Shown piece after piece: positions 7,802 to 16,649 of a stretch of DNA of 62,958 nucleotides. A program made the translations under genes and the position numbers. The notes under the pieces are model-generated. The model saw only the letters and a program-made list of their open reading frames with translations. It was not told the DNA's origin and searched no databases. The DNA lies in assembly GCA_009861545.1 (NCBI GenBank), contig VXME01000017.1:1-62958 (forward strand), in the 5' to 3' direction. The first letter of the stretch is position 1; every line of letters begins with the position of its first letter. Source of the DNA: Acidobacteriota bacterium. GTDB taxonomy: Bacteria; Acidobacteriota; Vicinamibacteria; Vicinamibacterales; UBA8438.

Positions 7802-10210
7802 ATGCTGAACCCTCGGCGAGTCGGCATCGTCGTCATGCTCATCGGGCTGTTGGGCGCCGGGAGCCCCGCCGCTTCCGTCGAGGCGCAGGAGTCGGCCACC
7901 GCGGCGGTGGCGGCCGACGCGCCCCACCACAGTCTGGTCAACCGCTACTGCCTCTCGTGCCACAACGACCGGACCCGGACGGCCGGACTTGCGCTCGAGT
8001 CCATCAACACGCAGGCGCTCGGGGACAACCGGGAGGCGTGGGAGAAGGTCGCCCGCAAGCTGCGCGCACGGCAGATGCCGCCGGCTGGCGGACGCCGGCC
8101 CGACGAGGCCGCCTACACGGCCGCGCTCGCATCGCTGGAGAGCGCCCTCGACGGCCTGGCCGCGGCGCAGCCGAACCCCGGCCGCGCGGACACGTTCCGG
8201 CGGCTGAACCGCACCGAGTATCACAACGCGGTCCGTGATCTGCTCGCGCTGGAAGTCGACGTCACCGACCTGCTGCCGGGCGATTCCTCGAGCTTCGGCT
8301 TCGACAACATCACGGTCGGCAATCTGTCGCCGACGCTGCTCGAGCGCTACGTCTCGGCGGCCGAGAAGATCGCGCAGCTCGCCGTCGGCCGGGCCGGCCG
8401 CGCGCCGGGCGGCACCACGGTCCGGCTCCGTCCGGACCTGACGCAGGAGAAGCACATCGCCGGCCTGCCGGTGGGCACGCGCGGCGGCGTCCTCGTCGAG
8501 CACACGTTTCCCGTCGACGGCCACTACGAGGTGTCGGTGCGCCTGGCGCGCGACCGCAACGAGCACGTCGAAGGGCTGACCGGGGCTCACCAGGTGGAGC
8601 TGTTGCTGGACGGCGAGCGCGTGGAGCTGTTCACGGTGGAGCGGCCGGCGTACCGGGAGGACGTGGCGCTGATCTATCAGCCCTCCCACGACAACGTGGA
8701 CGCGCACCTGAAGGTCCGGATGCCGGTGACCGCCGGACGGCACGCGTTGGGGGTCACGTTCCCGAAGCTGCCGTCGCTGCTGAAGGAGACGGCGCGGCAG
8801 CCCTACGAGGCGCACTTCAACTACTACCGCCACCCGCGCCTGCAGCCGGCCGTCTACGAGGTATCGATCACGGGTCCGTACGACGCGACCGGGCCGGGCC
8901 GCACGCCGAGCCGGGACGCGATCCTCATCTGCCGGCCGGCCACTCCGGACGAGGACGACGCCTGTGCGACGCGGATCCTGAAGCAGCTGATGCGGCAGGC
9001 GTACCGCCGGCCGGTGACCGAGGCGGACCTGCAGGGGCCGTTCGATCTCTACCGCGCGGCGCGCGCCGCGGACGGGTTCGAGGCGGGAGTGGAGATGGCG
9101 CTGGCCGCCGTGCTGGTCAGCCCCGAGTTCCTCTTTCGCATCGAGCAGGATCCGAACGGCGTCGAGCCGGGCGAGGCCTATCGCCTCGACGACCTGGAGC
9201 TGGCGTCGCGGCTGTCGTTCTTCCTGTGGAGCAGCATCCCGGACGACGAGCTGCTCGACCTGGCCGAGCGGCGCATGCTCAGGGACCCGAGGGTTCTGGA
9301 GCAACAGGTGCGGCGGATGCTGGCCGACCCGCGCTCGCGCAACCTGGTGACGAACTTCGCCGGGCAGTGGCTGCACCTGCGCAACCTCGACTCGATCGCG
9401 CCGGACATGCGCGTCTTCCCTGACTTCGACGACAACCTCCGGCAGGCCTTCCGGCAGGAGACGGAGATGCTCGTCGACAGCGTCATGCGCGAGGACCGCA
9501 GCGTGCTCGACCTGCTGCGCGCGGACTACACGTTCGTCAACGAACGCCTCGCCAAGCACTACGGCATACCGTACGTCTACGGCAGCCGGTTCCGCCGCGT
9601 CGAGTTCGACGGCGACGAGGATCACGCCCCGCGGGGTGGACTCCTCCGCCACGGGAGCATCCTGCTCGTCACGTCCTACGCCACCCGCACGTCCCCCGTG
9701 ATCCGCGGCAAGTGGATCCTCGACAACGTGCTCGGCGTGCCCCCGCCCCCGCCGCCCGCCAACGTGCCGGAGCTGGAGGAGACGGGGACCGGCGCGCGGG
9801 CGGTTTCGATGCGCGAGCGGCTCGCGGGACACCGGGCCAACCCCGCCTGCGCGAGTTGCCACCGGCTGATGGATCCGGTCGGGTTCGCATTCGAGAACTA
9901 CGACGCGGTCGGACGCTGGCGCGACGCCGACGCCGGTGCGCCGATCGACGCCTCCGGAACGCTGTTCGACGGCTCGGCCTTCGACGGCGTGGGCGATCTG
10001 CAAGAAGCGCTGCTGGCCCGCCCGGAGCTGTTCGTCACCACCCTTGCCGAAAAGCTGCTGACGTTCGCCACGGGGAGGGGGGTCGAGTACTACGACGCGC
10101 CCGCCGTCCGCCGGATCGTGCGCGAAGCGGAGGCGGACGACTTCCGGTTCTCGTCGCTGGTTATGGAGATCGTCAACAGCGCACCGTTCCAGATGAGGAA
10201 AGCATCATGA
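7802..10210 (+). CDS. exported Planctomycete-type cytochrome c domain protein, second copy
   Basis: This 802-residue protein has the same domain order as the gene at 2445-4916: signal peptide, CLSCH haem motif at residues 50-54, DUF1587 ('RRLNRTEYHNAVRDLLALE'), DUF1595 ('RQAYRRPVTEADLQ'), DUF1592 ('LASRLSFFLWSSIPDDEL'), DUF1588 with 'CASCHRLMDPVGFAFENYD' and DUF1585 ('EKLLTFATGRGVEYYDAP'). The two proteins are clearly paralogous but well diverged, so this is an old duplication. The stop codon overlaps the start of the following DUF1552 gene (ATGA arrangement), which implies coupled translation of the two partners. The actual redox partner and substrate are unknown. Confidence 0.92.
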   Translation: MLNPRRVGIVVMLIGLLGAGSPAASVEAQESATAAVAADAPHHSLVNRYCLSCHNDRTRTAGLALESINTQALGDNREAWEKVARKLRARQMPPAGGRRPDEAAYTAALASLESALDGLAAAQPNPGRADTFRRLNRTEYHNAVRDLLALEVDVTDLLPGDSSSFGFDNITVGNLSPTLLERYVSAAEKIAQLAVGRAGRAPGGTTVRLRPDLTQEKHIAGLPVGTRGGVLVEHTFPVDGHYEVSVRLARDRNEHVEGLTGAHQVELLLDGERVELFTVERPAYREDVALIYQPSHDNVDAHLKVRMPVTAGRHALGVTFPKLPSLLKETARQPYEAHFNYYRHPRLQPAVYEVSITGPYDATGPGRTPSRDAILICRPATPDEDDACATRILKQLMRQAYRRPVTEADLQGPFDLYRAARAADGFEAGVEMALAAVLVSPEFLFRIEQDPNGVEPGEAYRLDDLELASRLSFFLWSSIPDDELLDLAERRMLRDPRVLEQQVRRMLADPRSRNLVTNFAGQWLHLRNLDSIAPDMRVFPDFDDNLRQAFRQETEMLVDSVMREDRSVLDLLRADYTFVNERLAKHYGIPYVYGSRFRRVEFDGDEDHAPRGGLLRHGSILLVTSYATRTSPVIRGKWILDNVLGVPPPPPPANVPELEETGTGARAVSMRERLAGHRANPACASCHRLMDPVGFAFENYDAVGRWRDADAGAPIDASGTLFDGSAFDGVGDLQEALLARPELFVTTLAEKLLTFATGRGVEYYDAPAVRRIVREAEADDFRFSSLVMEIVNSAPFQMRKAS

Positions 10211-11559
10211 TCATCTCGAAGAAGGCCTTGCCGCGGCGGACGTTCCTGCGGGGCATGGGCGCGACGGTCGCGCTTCCGCTCCTCGATGCGATGGTGCCGT
10301 CGATGACGGCCCTGGCCAACACGCCGGCCGCCCCGGTGCGGCGGCTCGGATTCGTCTACATCCCGATGGGCTCGCACATCCAGAGCTGGACCCCGCCGGG
10401 CGAGGCGGGTGCGCTGGCGAAGCTGTCGCCGAGCCTCAGCCCACTGGCGCCGGTGCAGGATCAGCTCACCGTCCTGACCAACCTGGAGCTGCGGAACGCC
10501 TATCCGGGCACGCACGCCACGTCCAACGCCGCGTTCCTGAGCGCGGCCACCGCGAAGTGGACCGAGAGCAGCGACTACTACCTGGGCACGACGGTCGACC
10601 AGATCGCCGCGCAGCAGATGGGGCAGGAGACGCGGCTGCCGTCGCTCGAGCTGGCGATGGACCTGATGGACATGGTGGGGCAGTGCGACAACGGCTACGC
10701 CTGCGTCTACCAGAACAACCTGTCGTGGTCTTCGCCGACCACGCCGCTGCCGTCCGAGGCGCATCCGCGCGTTGTGTTCGAGCGGCTGTTCGGCGAAGGG
10801 GGCAGCGCCGAGGAACGGCGGGCCGCTCTCGGGCGCCGGGCCAGCCTGCTCGACTGGGTTCGGGACGACATCGCGCGCCTGCAGGGACAGCTCGGCGCCG
10901 CCGACCGGACCAAGGTCAGCGAGTACCTCGACACGGTGCGCGAGGTGGAGCGCCGCATCCAGCGGGCCGAGTCGGAGACCCTGGACAACCCGCTGCCGGA
11001 CCTCGACCGTCCCGTCGGCGTCCCGGCCGCCTACGCCGACCACGCGAAGCTGATGTTCGACCTGCAGCTCCTGGCGCTGCAGGGCGACGTGACCCGCGTC
11101 GTCACGTTCCAGCTCTCCCGCGAAGCGAGCAACCGGACCTACACCGAGATCGGCGTGCCCGATCCGCACCACCCGACATCGCACCACGGCAACGACCCGG
11201 CGAAGCTCGCGATGCTGGCGAAGATCAACCAGTACCACGTCTCGCTGTTCGGCTACTTCCTGGAGAAGCTGGCCGAGGTGCCGGACGGAGACGGCTCGCT
11301 GCTGGACCACTCGCTGTACCTGTACGGCAGCGGCATGGGCAACCCGAACGTCCACGACCACACCAATCTGCCGGTTGTCGTCGCGGGCGGCGGCGCGGGC
11401 CGGTCGAAGGGCGGACGGCACCTGAAGTACGCGGAGCCCGAGCCGATGGCGAACCTGCACCTGGCGCTGCTCGATGCGGTCGGCGTGCGCCTGGACAAGT
11501 TCGCGGACAGCACGCGGCGAATCGAGACCTTGCTCGATCCGCTGTCGCTGGCGGGCTGA
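10207..11559 (+). CDS. DUF1552 family exported protein, second copy
   Basis: A 450-residue DUF1552 protein with an N-terminal Tat-like motif ('LPRRTFLRGMGATVALPLLD'), nearly identical in its signal region to the copy at 5000-6352 and of exactly equal length. The start ATG at 10207 overlaps the TGA of the cytochrome gene by four bases. Conserved family stretches 'PDPHHPTSHHGNDPAKLAML' and 'LYGSGMGNPNVHDHTNLP' are present. Together with its upstream neighbour it forms cassette two. A palindromic element follows six bases after the stop. Confidence 0.92.
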   Translation: MIISKKALPRRTFLRGMGATVALPLLDAMVPSMTALANTPAAPVRRLGFVYIPMGSHIQSWTPPGEAGALAKLSPSLSPLAPVQDQLTVLTNLELRNAYPGTHATSNAAFLSAATAKWTESSDYYLGTTVDQIAAQQMGQETRLPSLELAMDLMDMVGQCDNGYACVYQNNLSWSSPTTPLPSEAHPRVVFERLFGEGGSAEERRAALGRRASLLDWVRDDIARLQGQLGAADRTKVSEYLDTVREVERRIQRAESETLDNPLPDLDRPVGVPAAYADHAKLMFDLQLLALQGDVTRVVTFQLSREASNRTYTEIGVPDPHHPTSHHGNDPAKLAMLAKINQYHVSLFGYFLEKLAEVPDGDGSLLDHSLYLYGSGMGNPNVHDHTNLPVVVAGGGAGRSKGGRHLKYAEPEPMANLHLALLDAVGVRLDKFADSTRRIETLLDPLSLAG

Positions 11560-11564
11560 GGGGG

Positions 11565-11604
11565 CCGGGAGTCTGCGCCGCGGAAGACGGCGCAGACTAT
11601 CCGG
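11565..11604. repeat. palindromic intergenic element, copy 2 (possible terminator hairpin)
   Basis: A perfect 10-base inverted repeat GTCTGCGCCG / CGGCGCAGAC (11571-11580 and 11588-11597, 7-base loop) with outer CCGG/CCGG. It shares its core with the element at 2292-2329. It lies just behind a DUF1552 stop and 55 bases before the next ankyrin gene. It could end transcription of cassette two, but there is no T-run. Confidence 0.6.
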
Positions 11605-11658
11605 ACTCGAGAGCGCAGCAGTACCGGTAAACGCCGACAGGGCTTGGGAGAGACAGGC

Positions 11659-13209
11659 ATGCACCGTACACGCTACTTGGGGGCTTGGCTCGCCGCGGCG
11701 CTGCTCGCCGCGCCACTGGGCGCCGCCGGCGCCGACGCGCCGCTGGCAGACGCGGTGCAGCGCCAGGATCTCGCCGCGGTCGGTGACCTGCTGCAGGCGT
11801 CGACCGACGTCAACGAGCGGCAGGTGGACGGCATGACGGCGCTCCACTGGGCCGCGTACCACGACGACGCGGATCTGGTGGGACGGCTCGTGGAGGCCGG
11901 CGCCGACGTGCATGCCGAGAACCGGTATGGCGTCACGCCGCTCTCGCTCGCGGCCGAGAACGCGAACGTCGAGATGGTCGAGCGGCTCCTGGCGGCCGGC
12001 GCCGATCCGAACACCACGCTGCCCGGCGGCGAGACCGTCCTGATGACGGCGGCACGGACCGGCCGGGTAGGCGCGGTCCGCGCGCTGCTGACCGCGGGAG
12101 CCGACCTTGCGGCGGGGGAGCCGGAGCGCGGACAGACCGCCCTGATGTGGGCGGTGGCCGAGGGGCATGCAGACGTCGTGGAGACGCTCGTCGAGGTCGG
12201 GGCCGACTTTCGCACCCCGCTCGATTCCGGATTCACGCCCTTTCTGTTCGCCGTCCGCGAGGGGCACCTGGGGGTCGTGCGGACGCTGCTCGCCGCGGGC
12301 GTGGACGTCAACCGCACGGTCGACGAGGTGATCCGCCGAGAGCGGGCGTACCGCACCGGCGCGTCGCTCCGGGTCGGCACCACGCCGCTGATGGTGGCGG
12401 TCACCAACGCCCACTATGACGTCGCCGCCGCGCTGCTCGACGCCGGCGCCGATCCGAACGCCGCCGGCCCCGGCTATACCGCGTTGCACCTGATACCTCG
12501 GGTGCGCAAGCCGGGGGTCGGCGACAACGATCCCGCGCCGTACGGGTCCGGCCGCATGTCGAGTCTCGATCTCGTCCGCAAGCTCGCCGCGCAAGGCGCG
12601 GATCTGAACGCGCGGATGACCGAGCGGCGCAACCTGAACGCCACGCGGCACCATGAAGTCGGATCGACGCCGTTCATGCTGGCGGCGCTGGTCTCCGACG
12701 CCGAGCTGATGCGGACTCTGGTCGACCTCGGCGCCGATCCGCTCGCGAAGAACGACGAGTTCAGCACCCCGCTGATGGCCGCCGCGGGGCTCGGCACGCG
12801 CTCGCCGGGCGAGGACGCGGGCACCGAGGAAGAGGTGCTCGAGGTGGTGGAGCTGCTCCTCGAGCTCGGGGACGACATCAACGCGGTCGACGACAACGGC
12901 GAGACGGCCATGCACGGCGCCGCCTACAAGAACCTCCCGCGGGTGGTCGAGTTTCTCGCCGCCAACGGCGCCGCGATCGACGTCTGGAACGAGGAGAACC
13001 GCTACGGCTGGACGCCCCTGACGATCGCCCAGGGCTACCGGTTCGGCAACTTCAAGCCGTCACCGGTGACCGTCGCCGCGCTCGAACGGGTCATGGATGA
13101 GGCGGGCGTCGCGCCGGCGAGCGACGAGGAGGCCGAGGGCGTCGACATCTACGCGGCGCCGACGCCTCCGGCTCCGCAGCCACCTCCCGCGGCCGTGCCG
13201 CCGCGCTGA
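11659..13209 (+). CDS. secreted ankyrin-repeat protein, second copy
   Basis: The 516-residue protein has a signal peptide (hydrophobic core at about residues 8-24) followed by ankyrin repeats over most of its length, for example 'DGMTALHWAAYHDDADLV' and 'RYGVTPLSLAAENANV'. The last ~25 residues are Pro/Ala-rich ('PTPPAPQPPPAAVPPR'), perhaps a surface or wall-spanning tail. ATG 11659 is preferred to the in-frame TTG at 11644 because it follows a GGGAGAGAC ribosome binding site and starts directly at the signal peptide. It is related to the ankyrin protein at 542-2125. Such proteins bind other proteins; the partner is unknown, although proximity to the DUF1552 cassettes makes those gene products candidates. 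Confidence 0.9.
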   Translation: MHRTRYLGAWLAAALLAAPLGAAGADAPLADAVQRQDLAAVGDLLQASTDVNERQVDGMTALHWAAYHDDADLVGRLVEAGADVHAENRYGVTPLSLAAENANVEMVERLLAAGADPNTTLPGGETVLMTAARTGRVGAVRALLTAGADLAAGEPERGQTALMWAVAEGHADVVETLVEVGADFRTPLDSGFTPFLFAVREGHLGVVRTLLAAGVDVNRTVDEVIRRERAYRTGASLRVGTTPLMVAVTNAHYDVAAALLDAGADPNAAGPGYTALHLIPRVRKPGVGDNDPAPYGSGRMSSLDLVRKLAAQGADLNARMTERRNLNATRHHEVGSTPFMLAALVSDAELMRTLVDLGADPLAKNDEFSTPLMAAAGLGTRSPGEDAGTEEEVLEVVELLLELGDDINAVDDNGETAMHGAAYKNLPRVVEFLAANGAAIDVWNEENRYGWTPLTIAQGYRFGNFKPSPVTVAALERVMDEAGVAPASDEEAEGVDIYAAPTPPAPQPPPAAVPPR

Positions 13210-13213
13210 AGGG

Positions 13214-13592
13214 TCACCTGCGCCACTCGAACGCAGCCAGTCTTGGATCCGTGAAGGATCCCTGCGGAAACTCGACCTCGCGTCGCGGGAACTCGCAGAG
13301 CGCCTGCCCTCCGGCTGCGCCGATCCGAATGCGCCAGGTATGGCGCTCGACGGGGCGTGGTTCGGAGAACGCCTTGCAGGAGAGCACGGCCAGACCGACT
13401 CCGCCACACGGAGCGCGGACGGACCTGTATCGTCATCTCGATGAGGCTCTCGAGGATGCGTTGCTCTTCCAGCGTGTCCACCAGTTTCAGGGTCGAAACC
13501 CGATGATGGGCTTCGACCAGGCGCCAGCCTCTGCCGTCGTAGCGCGCTGATTCAGACGCGAGCGCGGCGGGCGTCCAGGTAGGCGATGACAT
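13214..13592 (-). pseudogene. truncated/frameshifted RES-domain toxin
   Basis: The first ~50 residues (reading from 13592) match the start of RES toxins of Xre/RES modules: 'WTPAALASESARYDGRGWRL' followed by 'VEAHHRVSTLKLVDTLEEQR'. After 'LESLIE' the frame no longer looks like RES: the conserved 'LL.TPFRY' and 'GSRF' core is missing in all three frames, and another frame continues to a stop at 13214 with unrelated sequence. The start codon lies 41 bases inside the upstream antitoxin gene, the usual overlap in this operon type. RES toxins destroy NAD+; this copy should be inactive. Loss by deletion rather than a single frameshift is likely because the core is absent. Confidence 0.6.
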
Positions 13593-13962
13593 CCATCAGC
13601 CCCGAAATGGTCAGGATCTTGTCGACGGGGCGGCCATCGAGCGCCTCGTTGGCGTTGCTCAGCCACGCGCGTGCGACCTGCGGATCGCCCCCGACGATGG
13701 CGTCGAGCGATCTGAACAGCCGCACGAACAGGACCGCGAGCTCGAACGGCTTCGTGCCCGGAGCAAGAGCGAAGCTCTCGTTCTTCATGCGCGACAGGGT
13801 CGCTTCGCTCACACCGATGACAGCGGCGAGCGCCCTGGCGGTGACCCCGAGCTCCTCGGCCGCGCGCAGGGCGGCCTTCGTCACGACGCGACCCGGGTCC
13901 GGCGCAACGCTGTGGCGGGCGCGGTCGGAAGGTCCTGCCGTCATCTGTGGAGATTGTTGCAT
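13552..13962 (-). CDS. Xre/MbcA/ParS-type antitoxin
   Basis: A 136-residue protein with an N-terminal Xre-like HTH ('ALAAVIGVSEATLSRMKN', about residues 43-60) and a C-terminal toxin-binding domain ('AWLSNANEALDGRPVDKIL'), the standard layout of antitoxins paired with RES toxins. It normally represses its own promoter and neutralises the RES NADase. Here the partner downstream (13214-13592) is truncated, so the antitoxin is an orphan or survives as a regulator. The reading frame itself is intact, with no damaged motif, which suggests the toxin was lost first. Confidence 0.88.
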   Translation of the reverse strand: MQQSPQMTAGPSDRARHSVAPDPGRVVTKAALRAAEELGVTARALAAVIGVSEATLSRMKNESFALAPGTKPFELAVLFVRLFRSLDAIVGGDPQVARAWLSNANEALDGRPVDKILTISGLMDVIAYLDARRARV

Positions 13963-14135
13963 GACATAGTCTCTCAGGAAATCTCATCGCGTCTGCCACC
14001 TCAGCCGGTCTCGGTCTACGATCAACAGCCGGCCGCGGGCTCGTCGTGGGGGCGCGCCCGAAGTGCGAGAGCAGTCGACTGGAGAGTCTGGCGGCCGGCG
14101 GGAGATACCCTGGCCGAGCGGCAGAGGTTGTCACG

Positions 14136-15320
14136 GTGGCGGACGACTACGCATTCGAGCTCTTTCCGGAATTCGCGAGCAGCGTTTCGTCCGTCCAGGA
14201 AGGCGTGCTGCCATCCCAGGACATCGAGAAGCTCATCCGCGCGGGGAGGATCCACGCGGTCGAACCCATCGAACCGCGGCAGATTCAGCCTGCCAGCCTC
14301 GACCTGCGTCTCGGATTCGTTGCCTATCGGCTGCAAGCGAGCTTCCTGCCCGGCCGGGAGTCGACGGTTCGGCGCAAACTGGAGGGCTTGGCCATGGCCG
14401 AGCTCGACCTGACCCGGGCGACGGTGCTGGAGAAGCAATGCGTGTACCTGGTGCCGCTGATGGAGCAGCTCCGGCTGCCCGAGGAGCTCGAGGCCAAGGC
14501 CAACCCGAAGAGCACCACCGGCCGGCTGGACGTGTTCACTCGCCTGATCACCGACTACGGATTCGCATTCGAGCACGTGCCGAAGGGCGGGTACGTGGGA
14601 CCGCTCTACGCCGAGATCGTGCCCCGGACTTTTTCCATCATCGTGCACCCGGGTCTGAGCCTTTCCCAGCTTCGTTTCATCCGGAAACGCGCGCCGACAT
14701 CCGACACGCACCTGAGGGGGCTGGACAGGAAGGAGGGAGGCCTCATCTACCTGGACGAGACGAATCCCGGCAAGGCCCTGATACGGGACGGCCTGAACGT
14801 CTCGGTCAGCCTCAAGGGTGACCGGGACGGCGACGTGGTCGCCTACAGAGGCAAGGAGAACACACCGCTCGTCGACCTGAAGAACGTCGACCACTACGAC
14901 ATCGATCGGTTCTGGGACGCGATTCCCAGTCCCCCCGACGGCCGGCTCATCCTCAATCCCGGCGACTTCTACATTCTTGCGTCGCGCGAGCGGGTGCGGG
15001 TGCCTCCGGAGTGCGCGGCCGAGATGGTGCCCTTCGATCCGTCCGTGGGCGAGTTCCGGATCCACTACGCCGGCTTTTTCGACCCCGGTTTCGGCTACGG
15101 CGACAGCAACATCACCGGCACGCGCGCCGTGCTGGAGGTCCGCGCGCACGAGACCCCGTTCGTGATCGAGCACGGACAGGTCGTCGGACGGCTCGTCTAC
15201 AGCCGTGTGCTCGACGTGCCGGAGAAGATCTACGGAAAATCTATCGGTTCGTCCTACCAGCGCCAAGAGTTGGCGCTCAGCAAGCAGTTTCGCCGATCCT
15301 CGCCGTCGTCAGGAGAATAA
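14136..15320 (+). CDS. dcd: two-domain 2'-deoxycytidine 5'-triphosphate deaminase
   Basis: A 394-residue protein with two fused dUTPase-fold (DCD) halves, as in the alphaproteobacterial-type long dCTP deaminase. Features visible are 'IQPASLDLRLG' near residue 50, the conserved substrate region 'KANPKSTTGRLDVFTRLITD' in the first half, and 'GYGDSNITGTRAVLEVRAHE' with 'FVIEHGQVVGRLVY' in the second. The reaction is dCTP to dUTP, feeding dTMP synthesis. GTG 14136 is preferred as start: a GAGG ribosome binding site lies seven bases upstream and the protein then begins at the family's usual N-terminus, although the frame is open to 14046. It faces away from the antitoxin operon. Confidence 0.9.
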   Translation: MADDYAFELFPEFASSVSSVQEGVLPSQDIEKLIRAGRIHAVEPIEPRQIQPASLDLRLGFVAYRLQASFLPGRESTVRRKLEGLAMAELDLTRATVLEKQCVYLVPLMEQLRLPEELEAKANPKSTTGRLDVFTRLITDYGFAFEHVPKGGYVGPLYAEIVPRTFSIIVHPGLSLSQLRFIRKRAPTSDTHLRGLDRKEGGLIYLDETNPGKALIRDGLNVSVSLKGDRDGDVVAYRGKENTPLVDLKNVDHYDIDRFWDAIPSPPDGRLILNPGDFYILASRERVRVPPECAAEMVPFDPSVGEFRIHYAGFFDPGFGYGDSNITGTRAVLEVRAHETPFVIEHGQVVGRLVYSRVLDVPEKIYGKSIGSSYQRQELALSKQFRRSSPSSGE

Positions 15321-15377
15321 GCGCGGCAGCCTCGCCGGCGCTCGTGGGCGGCCGGCTTCCGTGCGCACGTCTACGGT

Positions 15378-16649
15378 TCAGTATCCGACTACTCGTGCCA
15401 AGTCGTGATTCTGGATTTGGCGACGAATCAACTCACTGGAGACGCAAAACTCCTGCGCAAGCTCGTCAGTTCGTTCTGCGTCGACCGAATCACTTGAGAG
15501 CCGTCGGCGCAATGACTCGGCGGGTACCAGAAACTCCGCGGCAAACGCCCGCGATTGTGCCTGACGATCCGTGGCCAGAGAACTCAGCATGCCCAAGCCG
15601 GGTGCAGACCGACCGAGGTAGTCGCCGAGGGCGCGGGCGATCAGAAACCGCTTACCCGCTTTGCCTCGTGGCGCCGTCATGCAGGCGGGTGTGTCAGTCC
15701 CTACCAAGCCGTGAATGCGCCATGTCGGCGGTTGCGTATCGTGGTGGGGAATCGCCATCGGTCCGTGCTGGGCGAAGTCGGCTGGTCCGCCACTTGCGCC
15801 GATCCGTTCCCGAGCGGCACGGGCTAGTGCGTAACCTCGCGCCCAGGGTTCAGCGGTTGCCAAAGGCGGCAATCCGCTTCGAATGTCGGCCCAGTCGCTG
15901 TCGTTCTGGTTTTTCGCGAGAGTTTCGATGGCCTCATCCAGCCACGTGCCAACGCGTGTCAATGAGTTTTCGCTGGCGATCGCCAGGGCGTCTTCTCGGA
16001 TGGCTGGATCTGCGCGTTCCCAGAAAGCAACGATCGCATCGGCGACGGAATCTCGCACGTCGAAAGGATCGATGCCAAGCAGTGCCGCGGCGCGACTGAA
16101 CTCGAGCTCGTCGGCGTCGAGGTCGTTGACCGCATTCCAGGCTCGGCCGAGACTGTCCGCGGCTGCTCCGGTCTCGGGCCTGCCGTGGAGCCGTTCGATT
16201 ACGCCGTCGATGAGGTTCCGGAGCTCCGATTCCAGCTCATCGCGTTCGACGCTCTGGCGCCCCTCATCGACGAACTCGATCCGAGCGTGCCGTGGCTTGT
16301 ACCGCTTCCACTGCAGGTGTACGCGCCCGGACGCGGGGATCATGTTCAGACTCGGAAGCACGAAGCCGTCGCCGGCGAACGCCAGATTGTGCCGGGATTC
16401 GAATGCAGGGCGTTGCTCGTTCGCATCCCCGACCTCGTACCAGATGTGCCACCAGTTGGCGACCAACCACTCGGCGATGCTGAAGAGAGGGACCACAACC
16501 TCGTCGCTGTAGATGCGGTTCGCGCGATCCAGCACGGACGTGACCGTGGCACCGCCCGCTTCAACGGAGAGCGTGGCCATCGTGGATTGGGCCAGCTTGT
16601 CAGGTGACGGTCCTGCGTCGACCCAGCCGAATCTAAAATGAACACTCAT
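15378..16649 (-). CDS. ImmA/IrrE-like protein lacking the metallopeptidase HExxH motif
   Basis: The C-terminal ~170 residues follow the ImmA/IrrE pattern: 'PWARGYALARAARERIG', then the helix that normally carries HExxH, here 'RFLIARALGDYLG', and finally 'SRAFAAEFLVPAESLRRRL' with a 'ELAQEFCVSSELIRRQIQNH' tail. The zinc ligands are absent (the HELGH position reads ARALG), so it is unlikely to be a protease and more likely a sensor or binding module. The N-terminal half (423 residues in total) is not recognised, though 'LVANWWHIWYEV' is typical of proteins of this type. Its ATG overlaps the TGA of the upstream gene, so the two form an operon. Confidence 0.7.
   Translation of the reverse strand: MSVHFRFGWVDAGPSPDKLAQSTMATLSVEAGGATVTSVLDRANRIYSDEVVVPLFSIAEWLVANWWHIWYEVGDANEQRPAFESRHNLAFAGDGFVLPSLNMIPASGRVHLQWKRYKPRHARIEFVDEGRQSVERDELESELRNLIDGVIERLHGRPETGAAADSLGRAWNAVNDLDADELEFSRAAALLGIDPFDVRDSVADAIVAFWERADPAIREDALAIASENSLTRVGTWLDEAIETLAKNQNDSDWADIRSGLPPLATAEPWARGYALARAARERIGASGGPADFAQHGPMAIPHHDTQPPTWRIHGLVGTDTPACMTAPRGKAGKRFLIARALGDYLGRSAPGLGMLSSLATDRQAQSRAFAAEFLVPAESLRRRLSSDSVDAERTDELAQEFCVSSELIRRQIQNHDLARVVGY

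Noticed and set aside
10090-12915. A 941-codon open frame on the minus strand
   Set aside because: It is antisense to the DUF1552 and ankyrin genes, has shadow composition (His/Arg/Val-rich) and no domain; high GC content creates such frames.
14101-14125. tRNA-like segment (TGGCCGAGCGGCAGAGG, like a Ser/Leu tRNA D-arm)
   Set aside because: No acceptor stem, anticodon arm or T-arm can be formed with the flanks; it lies just before the dcd start.
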